Positions 9,038 to 17,918 of a stretch of 64,000 nucleotides of DNA are shown in pieces. The stretch covers positions 868,001 to 932,000 of the forward strand of contig JADJNY010000001.1 of the NCBI GenBank assembly GCA_016714045.1. The letters run 5' to 3'. The notes under the pieces were generated by a model. It was not told where the DNA came from. It saw only the letters and a list, made by a program, of their open reading frames with translations, and did no database searches. How positions within the stretch are numbered: position 1 is the stretch's first letter; each line of letters begins with the position of its first letter. Origin of the DNA: Planctomycetota bacterium. GTDB taxonomy: Bacteria; Planctomycetota; UBA1135; GCA-002686595. A program made the position numbers and the translations under genes.

Positions 9038-10279
9038 TCAATCCCCCGTCGCCGGCTTCCCCGCCTCACCCCCCAGCCACTTCGCCTTGTTCTTCTCCCA
9101 CCACTCGAGCCACGCCTTGTTCGTGTCGCCGACATCGACGCCCGCGAGCTGACGCGCCGCGCGACGCAAGACCACCGACTCCGTCACGGACGTCACCACG
9201 AGCTCCCCGCTGACCGCTGCCTCGGTCGACATCCCCTCGATCAGCGTGTTGATCTGCGGGTCCGCGACCGCCTGGAACTGCGCGACCTCGACGTCGAAGT
9301 CCTGGATGTACGCGCGCTGCGTGCCGACGAAGATGTGCGAGTGCGGGAGTCGGTCCCCGCCGCCCGCGCCAGCCGCGACCGCCGCCATCCGGGCCATCAC
9401 GGGCTCGAGCGCCGCCGCGTAGCCCATGTTCCCGAGCGCCTCGGTCGCGCGCTGGCGCACGGTTGCGTTCGGGCTCGACATCGCCTTGATGACGGGCAAC
9501 GTCACCGCCGGGTCGGCGACGGCCTTGAGCGCGAGCGAGGCGCCGCGGCGCACGTCCTCCGACGGATCGAGCACGGCGTGCAGGAGGAGCGGCTTGACGC
9601 TCTCGCCGGGCATCAGGCGGCGCAGCGCGAGCGCCGCGAACTCGCGGCGCGTGATGATCTGCGAGCGCAGCTCCTTCTCGAGGTCCGCGCGCAGCGCGTC
9701 GTCCGCGGGGAGCTTCTTCAGCTCGTTCACCGCGAGCTCGCGGACCGTGACGGGCGCGCCGGCGCCGAAGCGCAGGAGCTCCTCCTTCGCCTTCGGCAGC
9801 GCCTCGGTCGCCACGTCGAGCGACGGCACGGTCAAGAGCCACCGGCGCGCGAGCAGCTCGAGCGCTTCCTTGCGGTCGGGCTCACCGCGCAGGACGAACT
9901 CGAGCTGGTCGAGGCCTTCCTGCACGAGCCCGCGGTCGAGCGCGAGGCGCGCGAGCTCGAGCCGGTGCTCGGGCACCTTGAGGTTCGCCTTCGAGCGCGC
10001 GGCCTCGAACGCGGCGAGCGCGTCCTTCTCGAGCTCGACGCCGGTCACCTGTCCGGCGCGCAGCGCCTTCCACTGGCCCTTCGACTGGTACTCCCACGCG
10101 CCGTTCGTCTGGCGGGCGAGCACGCGGATCTTCTGGCCGCTGTCCAACTCGAGGATGCAGCGTCGCTCGCCCTCGATCGCGTCGCCGCACGAGGCGGCGT
10201 TCGGGCTCGCGAAGGCGAGCGGCGCGGGGGTCGAGAGGAGCGCGAGGAGGAGGAGGAAGCGCAGGTTCGTGGATCGCAT
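9038..10279 (-). CDS. Secreted HEAT-repeat protein
   Basis: The 413-residue product starts with a signal peptide (NLRFLLLLALLSTPAPLAFA). A short SH3-like or small beta segment follows (GQKIRVLARQTNGAWEY), and then helical repeats. Residues of about 175-330 show the HEAT pattern of paired helices (EFAALALRRLMPGE, EDVRRGASLALKAV, ATVRQRATEALGNMG). HEAT arrays are protein-protein interaction scaffolds, and nothing here suggests enzymatic activity. The start is the ATG at 10279 (complement). An apparent extension to 10597 is Arg/Pro-rich read-through without coding character. A TAGAAT hexamer on the - strand (10373-10368) is a candidate -10 box. The gene is transcribed divergently from the C39-like peptidase gene. 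Confidence 0.8.
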   Translation of the reverse strand: MRSTNLRFLLLLALLSTPAPLAFASPNAASCGDAIEGERRCILELDSGQKIRVLARQTNGAWEYQSKGQWKALRAGQVTGVELEKDALAAFEAARSKANLKVPEHRLELARLALDRGLVQEGLDQLEFVLRGEPDRKEALELLARRWLLTVPSLDVATEALPKAKEELLRFGAGAPVTVRELAVNELKKLPADDALRADLEKELRSQIITRREFAALALRRLMPGESVKPLLLHAVLDPSEDVRRGASLALKAVADPAVTLPVIKAMSSPNATVRQRATEALGNMGYAAALEPVMARMAAVAAGAGGGDRLPHSHIFVGTQRAYIQDFDVEVAQFQAVADPQINTLIEGMSTEAAVSGELVVTSVTESVVLRRAARQLAGVDVGDTNKAWLEWWEKNKAKWLGGEAGKPATGD

Positions 10280-10400
10280 GAGTTCGGGTTCTCCGGGTTC
10301 GAGCCGAGCCGTCGAGCACGTGGCCTGGCATCCACGTCGGCGCGCGTCGGGCGCGCGGGCCGGGCACATTCTACGCCAAGAAAGTTCGGCTCCGCGATCC

Positions 10401-10460
10401 GCGCGCGTCGAGCGCGGAACCGCACGTCGAGCGTGCGGCGCTGCACGTCGAGGTGTGCAT
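10401..10460. promoter_or_regulatory. Three consecutive short dyads sharing CGTCGAG
   Basis: Three imperfect units of about 20 bp follow one another. Each is built on CGTCGAG flanked by complementary arms, for example GCACG-TCGAG-CGTGC at 10422-10436. They lie in the middle of a divergent promoter region and could be operator sites for a dimeric regulator, or simply small hairpins. Confidence 0.35.
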
Positions 10461-10644
10461 CGACGTGGATCGGAGCGCGTGGGACGGGGGTGAGCGGACG
10501 CGAGCTGCATGCGGCCCGAGCGGGTGGTCGAGCGCAGTCCCGGCGCGCTCGGGATGGTCTGTCTCTGCGCTAGGACAGGCCGGCGTCGGCACGGCACGAG
10601 GACCTCGGGCTCGTCGCACGCTCGCGGCGGACGGCGCTGGGGTC

Positions 10645-10673
10645 GTGACTCGCGGATCGGGCTGAGCTAGCGT
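10645..10673 (+). promoter_or_regulatory. Candidate sigma70-type promoter of the C39-like gene
   Basis: GTGACT (10645-10650) and TAGCGT (10668-10673) are separated by 17 bp and resemble -35 and -10 boxes. The -10 ends 8 nt before the ATG at 10682, which would give an almost leaderless transcript. Confidence 0.4.
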
Positions 10674-10681
10674 CGCCCGCG

Positions 10682-11920
10682 ATGCCCACCCTGCCTGCGC
10701 TCCTCTCCGTGCTGATCACCGCGTTCGCGGCGTCGCAGAAGCCCGGCCTCGATCCCGCGTCGGCGGCGCGCGAGGACGTACTGAGCGCCGGGTTCTTCAC
10801 GTGGACGGTGCGCACGGAGCTCGGCACGGAGCGCGGCTCGCTCGGCAAGGCGCAGCTCGAGGCGCTCCCGAGCGCGCGGGTCGAGCCGGGGCGCGACGGG
10901 CTCCACTTCGCGTCGGTCGGGACGAGCGAGGGCGAGCTTGCGTGGGTCGAGCTCGCGCCGCTCGACGCGCCGCCGTTCCGCGACGTCGTGTGCAGTTGGA
11001 ACGCGCGCGTGCCATCGGGCGCGGGCGTGAGCTTCGAACTGCGCGTCGCGGGCGAGGCAGGGGCTTGGTCGCCCTGGCTCCACGTGGGGGACTGGGGCGA
11101 GCCCGTGCCGGGCGAACGCGTGCTGTCCTTCGACGGCGGGAAGGTCGACGTCGACGCGTTCACGGGCGCGCGTCTCTTCGGGCGCGTGCAACTGCGCGTG
11201 CGCGCGGCGCGTGCGGCGGGCGCGAAGCTGGACGCCGGGCCCGCCACGGTGGAGTCCGTCGTGCTCGAGCGCGTCAGCGTCTGCGTCAGCGACCGCGAGT
11301 CCGACGCGGAGGCCGTGTTCGCGGCGTGGAACGCGAAGCACCCGGGCGTCGGCTGCGTGCCCACGGGCGGGACGGGGTCCCCGCACCCCGGCCGCGGCGT
11401 CGCGCTCGACGTCCCGTTCCGGAGCCAGAAGAGCGAGGACCCAGCGATCGCGAGCCGCATCTGCTCGCCGACGTCGCTCGCGATGGTGCTCGCGTACCGC
11501 GGCGTCGACGTGCCGACCGCGGAGGTCGCGCGCGTGTGCTACGACGCCGAGCACGCGCTCTACGGCAATTGGACGCGCGCGATCCAGGGCGCCTTCACGC
11601 TCGGCGTGCCGGGCTACCTGACGCGCTTCGGCGGGTGGCGCGACGTCGAGCGCACGCTCGCGCGCGGAGAGCCGCTCGTGATCAGCATCGGCGTGAAGAA
11701 GGGCCAGCTCACGGGCGCGCCGTACGAGTCGACGAGCGGGCACCTGCTCGTGCTGCGCGGCTTCGACAAGAACGGCGACGGCCTCGTGAACGATCCCGCA
11801 GCCGTCGATGCGAAGCGCGGTCGGTGCACGTACAAGCGCTCCGAGCTCGAGACCTGCTGGCTCGCGCGCGGCGGGACGGCCTACGTGCTCCTGCCGCGGC
11901 CCGAGGCGCAGCCGAAGTAG
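10682..11920 (+). CDS. Secreted C39-like cysteine peptidase family protein
   Basis: The 412-residue product has a hydrophobic leader. Residues 20-225 are beta-rich and probably bind a ligand or substrate. A C-terminal peptidase C39-like (C39_2) domain covers about 235-410. The expected papain-like catalytic residues are visible: Cys261 in SRICSPTSLAMVLAYRG, His354 in STSGHLLVLRGF, and Asp371 in VNDPAA. Proteins of this type hydrolyse peptides or act as transpeptidase-like enzymes outside the cytoplasm. The substrate is unknown. The next gene downstream encodes a related protein that seems to have lost the nucleophile, so the two probably arose by duplication. Confidence 0.8.
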   Translation: MPTLPALLSVLITAFAASQKPGLDPASAAREDVLSAGFFTWTVRTELGTERGSLGKAQLEALPSARVEPGRDGLHFASVGTSEGELAWVELAPLDAPPFRDVVCSWNARVPSGAGVSFELRVAGEAGAWSPWLHVGDWGEPVPGERVLSFDGGKVDVDAFTGARLFGRVQLRVRAARAAGAKLDAGPATVESVVLERVSVCVSDRESDAEAVFAAWNAKHPGVGCVPTGGTGSPHPGRGVALDVPFRSQKSEDPAIASRICSPTSLAMVLAYRGVDVPTAEVARVCYDAEHALYGNWTRAIQGAFTLGVPGYLTRFGGWRDVERTLARGEPLVISIGVKKGQLTGAPYESTSGHLLVLRGFDKNGDGLVNDPAAVDAKRGRCTYKRSELETCWLARGGTAYVLLPRPEAQPK

Positions 11921-12066
11921 CGCGGGGCGCGGATCCTTGCGGTGGAGTGCCGGCGGTCGAGCCTTGGCCGCGTGGAACGGAGCGTCCGTTCCTCGACGGT
12001 TCGCTCCATCCGCCCCGTGACCCCGGCGCGATGCCTGACGGCGTGACGCGCGCGGGGGATCGGGCT

Positions 12067-13245
12067 ATGGGGGGCATGCTCCCCGTAGCCGCGGCGGTGT
12101 TCGGCTTCGCGACACCGCTCGTCCAGCTCCTCTCCGCGGGCCCGATCCAGCACCCGTTCCCGTGCGGCCCCGAGATCGTCGGAGTCGACTTCGCGTGCAG
12201 CACGTGGTCGATCCACTTCGACACGGCGCGTGCGAGCGGCGTCCCCGACGAGGAAGCCATCGACCGTTTCCACTGGCTTCGCGACGGCTCGTACCGCTCG
12301 GCTCGGATCGATGTCGACGCGGGGGAGCTCGTGCTCGAGCCGTCCGCCGTCGGCGCGGAGGGGGAGGCCGAGGTCGTGTTCGTTCGCTCCTTCCACGTCG
12401 TGACGGGCGCGCGCTGGATCACGAGCTTCGGCGCGCGCGTCGAAGGCGATGCCGCGCTTTTCGTGGACGCGCGCGCGTTGCGCTTCGGAACGTGGTCCGA
12501 GTGGGTTTCGCTCGGGCGGTCGGGCGCGGAGATCGAAGGGGAAGCACCGTACGTGGCGGCTGGGCTCTGCGTCGATGCGGAAGGCCTGCACCTCGACCCG
12601 CTCGTGCAGGAAACGCAGGTCCGCCTGCGCGCGCGTGCAGCGCGGCTCGGGGCGCGCGTCCACGTGAGCGAGTTCACCGTGTCGAGCGTGGATCCCGGAC
12701 GGGCGGCGCATCACACCCCTCAAGGGGGGTGCAGTCTCGCTCCCGCGCCGAAGCAAGGCCTCCTCGCGCTCGCACTCCCCGCGGACGACGAGCACGCGCG
12801 TCTCTCCGAGTGCGCGTCGCGCCGGCGCCTCCTCACCGCTCTCGCCGCGCGGCGCGGCGTCGTGCTCGCGGAGTGCGAACTCGCGCGGCTCGCCTCGCTC
12901 GAGCGCTCGCCCGCGGAGGTCGTCGATGGCCTGCGCGCGGCGGGGCTCACGTCGCGCGCGCGGTTCTTCGCGCTCTTCCACGAGGTCGCCAACGTGCTGA
13001 ACGGCGAGCGCGCGCTCGTCGTCGAGGTGGCGCCCGCGCCGGGGATGAACGAGCGCCTCGCGACGCCGCAGAACGCCCGCCACTGGGTCGCGCTCCTCGG
13101 CCTCTTGCCCGGGTACCGCGTGGAGGTGCTCGACCCGGCGCGCGACGGAGCGGACGCGCGCTTCGTGTGCACGGAGGAAGAGCTCGCCGCGCGCTGGATG
13201 CGCACGTGCGGCGTCGGCTACGTGGTGCGCTGCGCACCGGAGTGA
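12067..13245 (+). CDS. Paralogue of the C39-like protein lacking an obvious nucleophile
   Basis: This 392-residue product has a leader (MLPVAAAVFGFATPLVQLL) and the same two-part layout as the gene before it: a beta-rich region, then a C39-like domain from about residue 240. When the ARRG turn is aligned with the AYRG turn of the neighbour, the catalytic Cys position becomes Ser (CASRRRLLTALAARRG), although a Cys lies two residues earlier. The His region is kept (NARHWVALLGL). The protein may be a pseudo-enzyme or regulator of its neighbour. The start is uncertain: ATG at 12067 is preferred, with 12076 and 12031 also in frame. A 24-nt hairpin lies inside the linker at 12709-12732. Confidence 0.7.
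   Translation: MGGMLPVAAAVFGFATPLVQLLSAGPIQHPFPCGPEIVGVDFACSTWSIHFDTARASGVPDEEAIDRFHWLRDGSYRSARIDVDAGELVLEPSAVGAEGEAEVVFVRSFHVVTGARWITSFGARVEGDAALFVDARALRFGTWSEWVSLGRSGAEIEGEAPYVAAGLCVDAEGLHLDPLVQETQVRLRARAARLGARVHVSEFTVSSVDPGRAAHHTPQGGCSLAPAPKQGLLALALPADDEHARLSECASRRRLLTALAARRGVVLAECELARLASLERSPAEVVDGLRAAGLTSRARFFALFHEVANVLNGERALVVEVAPAPGMNERLATPQNARHWVALLGLLPGYRVEVLDPARDGADARFVCTEEELAARWMRTCGVGYVVRCAPE
12709..12732. repeat. 24-nt C-run/G-run hairpin inside a coding region
   Basis: A palindromic 24-mer begins with CAT and ends with GGGGTGC, with the core ACCCCTCAAGGGGGGT. It keeps the frame of the host gene (HHTPQGGC). A similar 24-mer of the same layout occurs at 18729-18752. Confidence 0.4.
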
Positions 13246-13294
13246 TGCGCGCGACGCCGCCCCAGCGACGCGCTCCTCCAGGCGACCCGCCGCG

Positions 13295-14941
13295 TCACGG
13301 ACAGATCGTGAACCGCAGCGCGTTCGTCAGGCTCGTCCCGAAACCCGCCGGGTCCTGCAGGTCGCGCGAGTACCACTGCGCGCTGATCGTCGCACCCGTG
13401 ACGAGCTCCGGATCGAGTCCCGTCCGGATCCGCGCATTGAAGTCGAACGCGAACGTCCCGCTGCAGTCGTTCGGCGGCGGGTTCCCGCCCGAGTTCTGCG
13501 CGCCGACGCGGCGGAACGGCTGCGCGACGAGCAGCGAGCCGCCCTGGAACGGCGCGAACGCCGAGTCGTAGCCGTAGATCAGGAATCCCGACTTGTTGTT
13601 GAGCACGTCGCTCGCGGTGACCCAGAACGGCGTGAGCGCGCTCGCGCTCGGCGTCCCGGAGTACCCGACGCTCGGCAGGCAGCCCTGCGAGTTGGGCTTC
13701 CCGCGCCCGTACTCGGTCGGCGCGTTCGACGCGCGGTAGCGCCGCGCGAACACGTCGGTGAGGTTGGACTGCGCGTCGTACGCGACCGCGAGCACGTTGC
13801 CCGCGGGCGCGAGCGCCACGTTGCTCCGCGTCGCGAACCCGACGTTCTCGTTCACCACGACCTCGCCCGAGATCGGCTGCGCGTTCGCGTCGAAACGGCG
13901 CAGCACGATGCGCGGCGCGCCCTGCGACCAGTCCGTCCACGTCACGACGAAGCTGCCGTCCTGCGCCGCGGCGACGCGCGCCTCGACTTGATCGCTCGCG
14001 GTCGTCGTGTTGACGCGGAACGGCGCTCCGATCGGCGCGCCCGCCGTCGTGTACCTGCGGCACATCACCGCGTTCCCGCTGCCGTCCCCGGTCGCGTCCT
14101 GGTAGACGAGCACGAAGCGGTCGAGCCCGTCGACGGCCATGCGCGGCTCGCGCTGGTCGCCGTCCGCGTAGGGGAGCAGCGGGAACTCCGTCGCGTCGAG
14201 CGAGTTGCCAGTCGCGTCGAAGCGCCGGCCCCACAGGTTGAGTCCGTTCCCGACGCCGCCCGTGCCGGAGAAGTCGACGAACGCGACGAGGATCGTCCCG
14301 TTCGAGGCCTGCGCGAGCGCCGGATCGACCTGCGCGTCGTTGTCCCAGGACGCGACGCGCACGTCGCCCGTGAGCGGCGCGCCCGCGTCCGTGAAGATGC
14401 GGAAGAACGCATCGCCATCCCAGTCGGCCGACCACGCGACGAGGAATCCGCCGCCGACGCGGGGTGCGATCAACGGCCGCCACGCGGAGGCGGCGCCGGC
14501 GACGTTGACCTGGAACTCGTTCGTCGCGAAGGTCCCGTTCGCGTTCAGGAGCCGCGCGAAGAGGCCCATCTGCTCGCCGTCGTAGCCGTGCCGATCGCTC
14601 CACGCGACGAGCACGCGTCCGCCGGAGGACCACGCGATCGCGGGCTCGTCCTGGACCTCGAGGTTCAGCGTGGTGTTGATCCACAGGTCCGGCGTGAGCG
14701 GCGCGAGCGTCGCGTCCGTCCAGCGCGCGAAGACGTCCTGGCCCGCGCTCCACGTGAAGGCGAAGACGCCCGATGCGCTGCGCGTCACGTCGCACCACAG
14801 CTGGTCGTAGGACGTCGACTGCGACACGAAGAGGTCGGCCGACATCGGCCCGAAGTTCGGGCACTGCGCGGTCGCGTTCGGGAGGAAAGAACTTCCAGCG
14901 AGGAGCGCGGTGACGACGGAGACGGGCGTCCAGAGGTGCAT
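13295..14941 (-). CDS. Large secreted repeat (propeller-like) protein with conserved C-terminal module
   Basis: The 548-residue product has a signal peptide (cut near NATAQC). Residues 40-400 consist of about seven repeats of 50-55 residues, each with a hydrophobic strand such as GRVLVAWSDR, GGFLVAWSADW or GSFVVTWTDW. This suggests a beta propeller. The last 120 residues form a separate Gly/Cys-containing module (PSVGYSGTPSAS, APFQGGSLLVA, NDCSGTFAFDFNARI). From memory, such a module recurs at the ends of many secreted proteins in deep-branching marine planctomycetes. It probably acts in surface attachment or sorting. The start is the ATG at 14941 with GAGGA just upstream. A TAGCCT hexamer (14956-14951) could be a -10 box 9 nt from the start. 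Confidence 0.75.
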   Translation of the reverse strand: MHLWTPVSVVTALLAGSSFLPNATAQCPNFGPMSADLFVSQSTSYDQLWCDVTRSASGVFAFTWSAGQDVFARWTDATLAPLTPDLWINTTLNLEVQDEPAIAWSSGGRVLVAWSDRHGYDGEQMGLFARLLNANGTFATNEFQVNVAGAASAWRPLIAPRVGGGFLVAWSADWDGDAFFRIFTDAGAPLTGDVRVASWDNDAQVDPALAQASNGTILVAFVDFSGTGGVGNGLNLWGRRFDATGNSLDATEFPLLPYADGDQREPRMAVDGLDRFVLVYQDATGDGSGNAVMCRRYTTAGAPIGAPFRVNTTTASDQVEARVAAAQDGSFVVTWTDWSQGAPRIVLRRFDANAQPISGEVVVNENVGFATRSNVALAPAGNVLAVAYDAQSNLTDVFARRYRASNAPTEYGRGKPNSQGCLPSVGYSGTPSASALTPFWVTASDVLNNKSGFLIYGYDSAFAPFQGGSLLVAQPFRRVGAQNSGGNPPPNDCSGTFAFDFNARIRTGLDPELVTGATISAQWYSRDLQDPAGFGTSLTNALRFTICP

Positions 14942-15023
14942 TCCTCGGACAGGCTACCAGGGGTTTCCGAAGCGCGCCTCTGCGGGCTGGACGCGGCGCG
15001 CGCGCCGCGGTACGAGCGTGGGC

Positions 15024-15677
15024 ATGGACACGCGCTCCTTCCCGCTCGTCGCGCCGTTCGGCCTCGCGCTGTTCGCCCTCGGCGCGTGTCAGACCCTCTC
15101 GATCCGGACGAGTCGGCGCGACCCCGAGCCCGCGATCCGACTCGACCTCGCCGAGCACGTACACGTCCGAGCGCCGGACGCGGACGAGGCGACGCGCGCG
15201 AAGGACACGCTCCAACTCGGCTTCGCGTGGGTCGATCGTCAGCGCGACGACGAGGATCCGGTGCGCGACGCCTTCTCGGGGTGGTCCTTGTGGTTCGCGC
15301 ATGACCTCTGGTCCGGCGTCGTGCGGCCGGCCGTCGAGGCCGGCGCCGGCTACTCGGAGCACTCCGTCGTCGGGTTCAAGGAGCCGCTGCTCGAGATCTA
15401 CCGCGTGTGCGCGGGTGGGAAGCTCACGCTCCAACCCGAGGGCTCGCCGCTGTCGGCCTACGGCCGGATGGGGTGGTTCTACCGGTTCTCGTGGGACCCG
15501 TCGTTCGAGGCCGAGCCCTACGACCAGGACGGCGGCGGCTACTACCTCGGCACCGGGCTCGAGGTGCAGTTCGACAGTCCGGTGCGCGGCGGCGTGTTCG
15601 TCGACTACTTCAAGGGCCACGGCGTCGATCCGCTGGAGGAGCGGATGTTCGGGATCTCCGTGGGCGTCGCGTTCTGA
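15024..15677 (+). CDS. Putative outer-membrane lipoprotein, beta-barrel-like
   Basis: The 217-residue product has a lipoprotein signal with lipobox LGAC (Cys22). The mature part alternates polar and hydrophobic residues, with Tyr/Trp/Gly-rich strands (YGRMGWFYRFSWDPSF, GGGYYLGTGLEVQFD). It ends in a hydrophobic aromatic residue (GISVGVAF), as in outer-membrane barrels. No family was recognised. The start is the ATG at 15024, since upstream extensions lack a leader. It is divergent from the 13295-14941 gene and convergent with the toroid gene downstream. Confidence 0.65.
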   Translation: MDTRSFPLVAPFGLALFALGACQTLSIRTSRRDPEPAIRLDLAEHVHVRAPDADEATRAKDTLQLGFAWVDRQRDDEDPVRDAFSGWSLWFAHDLWSGVVRPAVEAGAGYSEHSVVGFKEPLLEIYRVCAGGKLTLQPEGSPLSAYGRMGWFYRFSWDPSFEAEPYDQDGGGYYLGTGLEVQFDSPVRGGVFVDYFKGHGVDPLEERMFGISVGVAF

Positions 15678-15723
15678 GCGCTGGCTCGGCGCACGCCGCA
15701 GAACGGCGCGCGTCCGACCGCGG

Positions 15724-16965
15724 TCACCGCTGGAAGATCGGCAACAGGCCGAGCGGGATCTCGAGGAAGAGGGCGTTCATCGCCGTCGCGTACGCGTCGC
15801 CGAACTGCGCATCGTGCCACGAGCCGTCGTCCCGCTGCGTGACGAGCACGGAGCGCGTCTCGTCGCGCACCCAGCGCTCGAACACCTTCGGATCCGCGTG
15901 CTGCCAGAGGCACTGCGCGACGTAGAGGCGCTCGTAATAGCGGCAGTAGAGGCGCCGCGTGTCCTTCTTCCAACTCGACGGCTCGAGCGGGTTCGGCGCG
16001 AACGCCGCCTCGGGGTCGGAGCGCGCTTCGAGCGCGCGGAAGAGCCACGCCCAACCCTCCTCGACCTCGGTCCCGCCGTACGTGCCGGCGGCGTTCAGCG
16101 TCGCGACGGAAGCGGCCGTGAGCGCCACGCTCGAGGCCGGATCGCCGAGCGCGTAGCGGAACGAGCCGTCCTCCTTCTGCGAGCGGCGCACGTACTCGAT
16201 CGCGCGTCCGACCGTCGTCGCGTCGACGCCGACGCCCGCGTCGCGCGCGCCGCGCAGCGCCTGCACGAGCGTGATCGTGATCGAGCCCTCGTGTTCGAGC
16301 GACTTCCGCGGCTCGTAGAACCAGCCGCCCTCGAGGCCTTGCGCGCGCTCGATGCAGCGCAGCGAGAGCGAGAGCGACTGCGCGATGCGCGCGCCGCGCT
16401 CCGTGTGCGTCGACATCGTCCACGCTTGCGAGAGCGCGAGCGACGCGAAGCCGTGGCCGTGCATGCGCGAGAGCGCGTCGCCGTCCTGCGACAGGTAGCC
16501 CGGCGTCGTCGCGTTCGGGTCGAGCTCGCAGCGGTCGAGCAGCCGGTCGATCACCGTCGCGAGCGCCGCGCCGTGGGGGCCGCGTCCTGGCTGGCTCCCG
16601 CCGCCCATCCACGCGAGCGCGGCGAGCGCGTCGACCGCCAGCGGCGCGAAGCCGCGACCCTCGGCCTCGGTCAGTCCGTGCGGCGGCAGCGAACCGTCGG
16701 GCGACTCGGCGGCGAGCGCCGCGAGCCGGTCGAGGGCGCGCTGGAGCGAGCGCTCCGCCGCGTCGTCGATGCGCGTCTCGGGCGGGGGAGGCGGCACGGC
16801 GCTCGGGCCGAGCTGCACGCGCGTCGAGCGTTCGTCGCGGCGCTTCGCGGGCTCCGTCGCGCGCGGATCCTCCGCGCCCTCGCCGCGCGCCGCGGCCGCG
16901 AGCACGAGCGTTCCGGCGACGAACGCGGCGAAGCGAGCGGAGCGCGAGGTCGAAGCGCCGTTCAT
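15724..16965 (-). CDS. Secreted alpha/alpha-toroid protein (prenyltransferase/squalene-oxidase repeat family)
   Basis: The 413-residue product has a leader (FAAFVAGTLVLAAAARG) and then repeats typical of the alpha/alpha-6 toroid, such as GLEGGWFYEP, QKEDGSFRYALGD and QRDDGSWHD. The C-terminus LEIPLGLLPIFQR matches the two toroids at 24480-26748 (EIPYRFLPIFQR). The acidic DxDD motif of squalene-hopene cyclases is absent and the protein is exported, so it is probably not a triterpene cyclase. A binding or scaffolding role in the periplasm is more likely. A TAGCAT hexamer on the - strand (16978-16973) lies 7 nt before the ATG at 16965. It supports that start over the in-frame ATG at 16974, which lies inside the hexamer. 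Confidence 0.8.
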   Translation of the reverse strand: MNGASTSRSARFAAFVAGTLVLAAAARGEGAEDPRATEPAKRRDERSTRVQLGPSAVPPPPPETRIDDAAERSLQRALDRLAALAAESPDGSLPPHGLTEAEGRGFAPLAVDALAALAWMGGGSQPGRGPHGAALATVIDRLLDRCELDPNATTPGYLSQDGDALSRMHGHGFASLALSQAWTMSTHTERGARIAQSLSLSLRCIERAQGLEGGWFYEPRKSLEHEGSITITLVQALRGARDAGVGVDATTVGRAIEYVRRSQKEDGSFRYALGDPASSVALTAASVATLNAAGTYGGTEVEEGWAWLFRALEARSDPEAAFAPNPLEPSSWKKDTRRLYCRYYERLYVAQCLWQHADPKVFERWVRDETRSVLVTQRDDGSWHDAQFGDAYATAMNALFLEIPLGLLPIFQR

Positions 16966-17039
16966 CGCGCGCATGCTAGCAGGGGCGCGCGCTCCGCTCC
17001 GTCCCACGCGGGGACGGTCGGGCGCGTCCTCGACGTGCC
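16966..17039 (-). terminator. Short gap with a 7-bp hairpin
   Basis: CCGTCCC (16999-17005) pairs with GGGACGG (17011-17017) around a 5-nt loop, between two - strand genes. It may slow or end transcription of the 17040-17918 gene. No T-run follows. Confidence 0.35.
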
Positions 17040-17918
17040 TCACGGCTTGCGGTTCAGGCGCTTGTAGTAGGCGTCGATCCAGTCGCGGTAGCGCGGGGGC
17101 AGGTCGCCGCCGCCCTGCATTCGGAAGACCTCGCGCGCGTGCTCCGGCAGATCGCCCCAGCGGTCGCGCGCTCCGTCCGCGCCCGACCCGGGGCCGGCGG
17201 CGCGCTTCGACGGATCGCCCGCGCGCTCGTTCTGACCGTCCGGACCGCTCGGCTGCGAGCCGTCCTTCGGGTTCTGCGCACGGCCCTGGCCCTGCTCGCC
17301 CTGGCCGGCGTTCTTCTCGCCACCCGGCTTGGGCTTGGGCTTCCCTTGGCCCTCGCGCCCGCCGGACTCGCCCGGCTGCTGGCCCGGCTCGCTCCCGCCG
17401 GATTCGGGGGTGCTCGGCGTCGCCTCGCGGCCCGTGCTCTCCTGACCGCCGCGATCGAGCGGGCTCGACTCGCCCTCGCCCTGGGGCGTGGGCGACGAGC
17501 CCGAGCTGCCCGAGGACGAGCGGCCCGAGTTCGACGACGAGCTGCCGCCGCCGCCGCCCGAGGACGAGTTCTGCGCCGCGAGCTCGAGGATCTTGTCGAT
17601 GCCCTCGAGCACCGCTTCGCCGCGCTGCTTCGTCGTCTTCAAGAGCTCGGCGCGCGTCGAGGTGGCGGAGAGCCGCGCGGTGCGCGCTTCGTCGAGCAGC
17701 TTGTCGATGCGGCGCAGGTCGCGCTCGACCGCGCCGAAGAGCCGGCGGAGCTCCTCCTGCGCGTCGCCGCCTCCCGCTCCGACGGCGTGCGGCTCCTGCA
17801 CGCGCACGCGCGCGTGCGCGGACGAGAGCTGCGCAGGCGCGCGCGCGTGCGCTGACGAGCGCGTAGCGGCGGTCGGGAGGGCCACGAACAGGAGCAGGAA
17901 CGAGGCGATGCGCATCAT
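17040..17918 (-). CDS. Secreted low-complexity protein with WGDLPEHAREVF C-terminal motif
   Basis: The 292-residue product has a leader (MMRIASFLLLFVALPTAA). A helical segment (about 50-110: EELRRLFGAVERDLRRIDK, EAVLEGIDKILELA) is followed by 120 residues of Gly/Ser/Pro/Gln linker. A conserved C-terminal block of about 38 residues begins RWGDLPEHAREVFRMQ and ends YYKRLNRKP. The same helix-linker-block design is found in the neighbour at 18215-19141. The block resembles a C-terminal element I recall from planctomycete proteins near MoxR/VWA clusters. Its function is unknown, and it may be a docking peptide. The ATG at 17918 is followed by a second ATG (17915). The gene follows the terminator of the long operon, so it probably has its own promoter. 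Confidence 0.7.
   Translation of the reverse strand: MMRIASFLLLFVALPTAATRSSAHARAPAQLSSAHARVRVQEPHAVGAGGGDAQEELRRLFGAVERDLRRIDKLLDEARTARLSATSTRAELLKTTKQRGEAVLEGIDKILELAAQNSSSGGGGGSSSSNSGRSSSGSSGSSPTPQGEGESSPLDRGGQESTGREATPSTPESGGSEPGQQPGESGGREGQGKPKPKPGGEKNAGQGEQGQGRAQNPKDGSQPSGPDGQNERAGDPSKRAAGPGSGADGARDRWGDLPEHAREVFRMQGGGDLPPRYRDWIDAYYKRLNRKP

Larger units (their letters stand above)
10280..10681. other. 402-bp divergent intergenic region
   Basis: This gap separates the divergent HEAT and C39-like genes and should hold both promoters. It contains three consecutive short dyads at 10401-10460 and a promoter-like pair for the + gene at 10645-10673. No coding segment is convincing in either strand. 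The small open frames across it are Arg/Pro/Ala-rich with no third-position bias. Confidence 0.6.

Noticed and set aside
10453..10665. Small 70-residue ORF in the divergent gap
   Set aside because: No ribosome site, no codon bias and no recognisable features; it overlaps the dyads and the candidate promoter.
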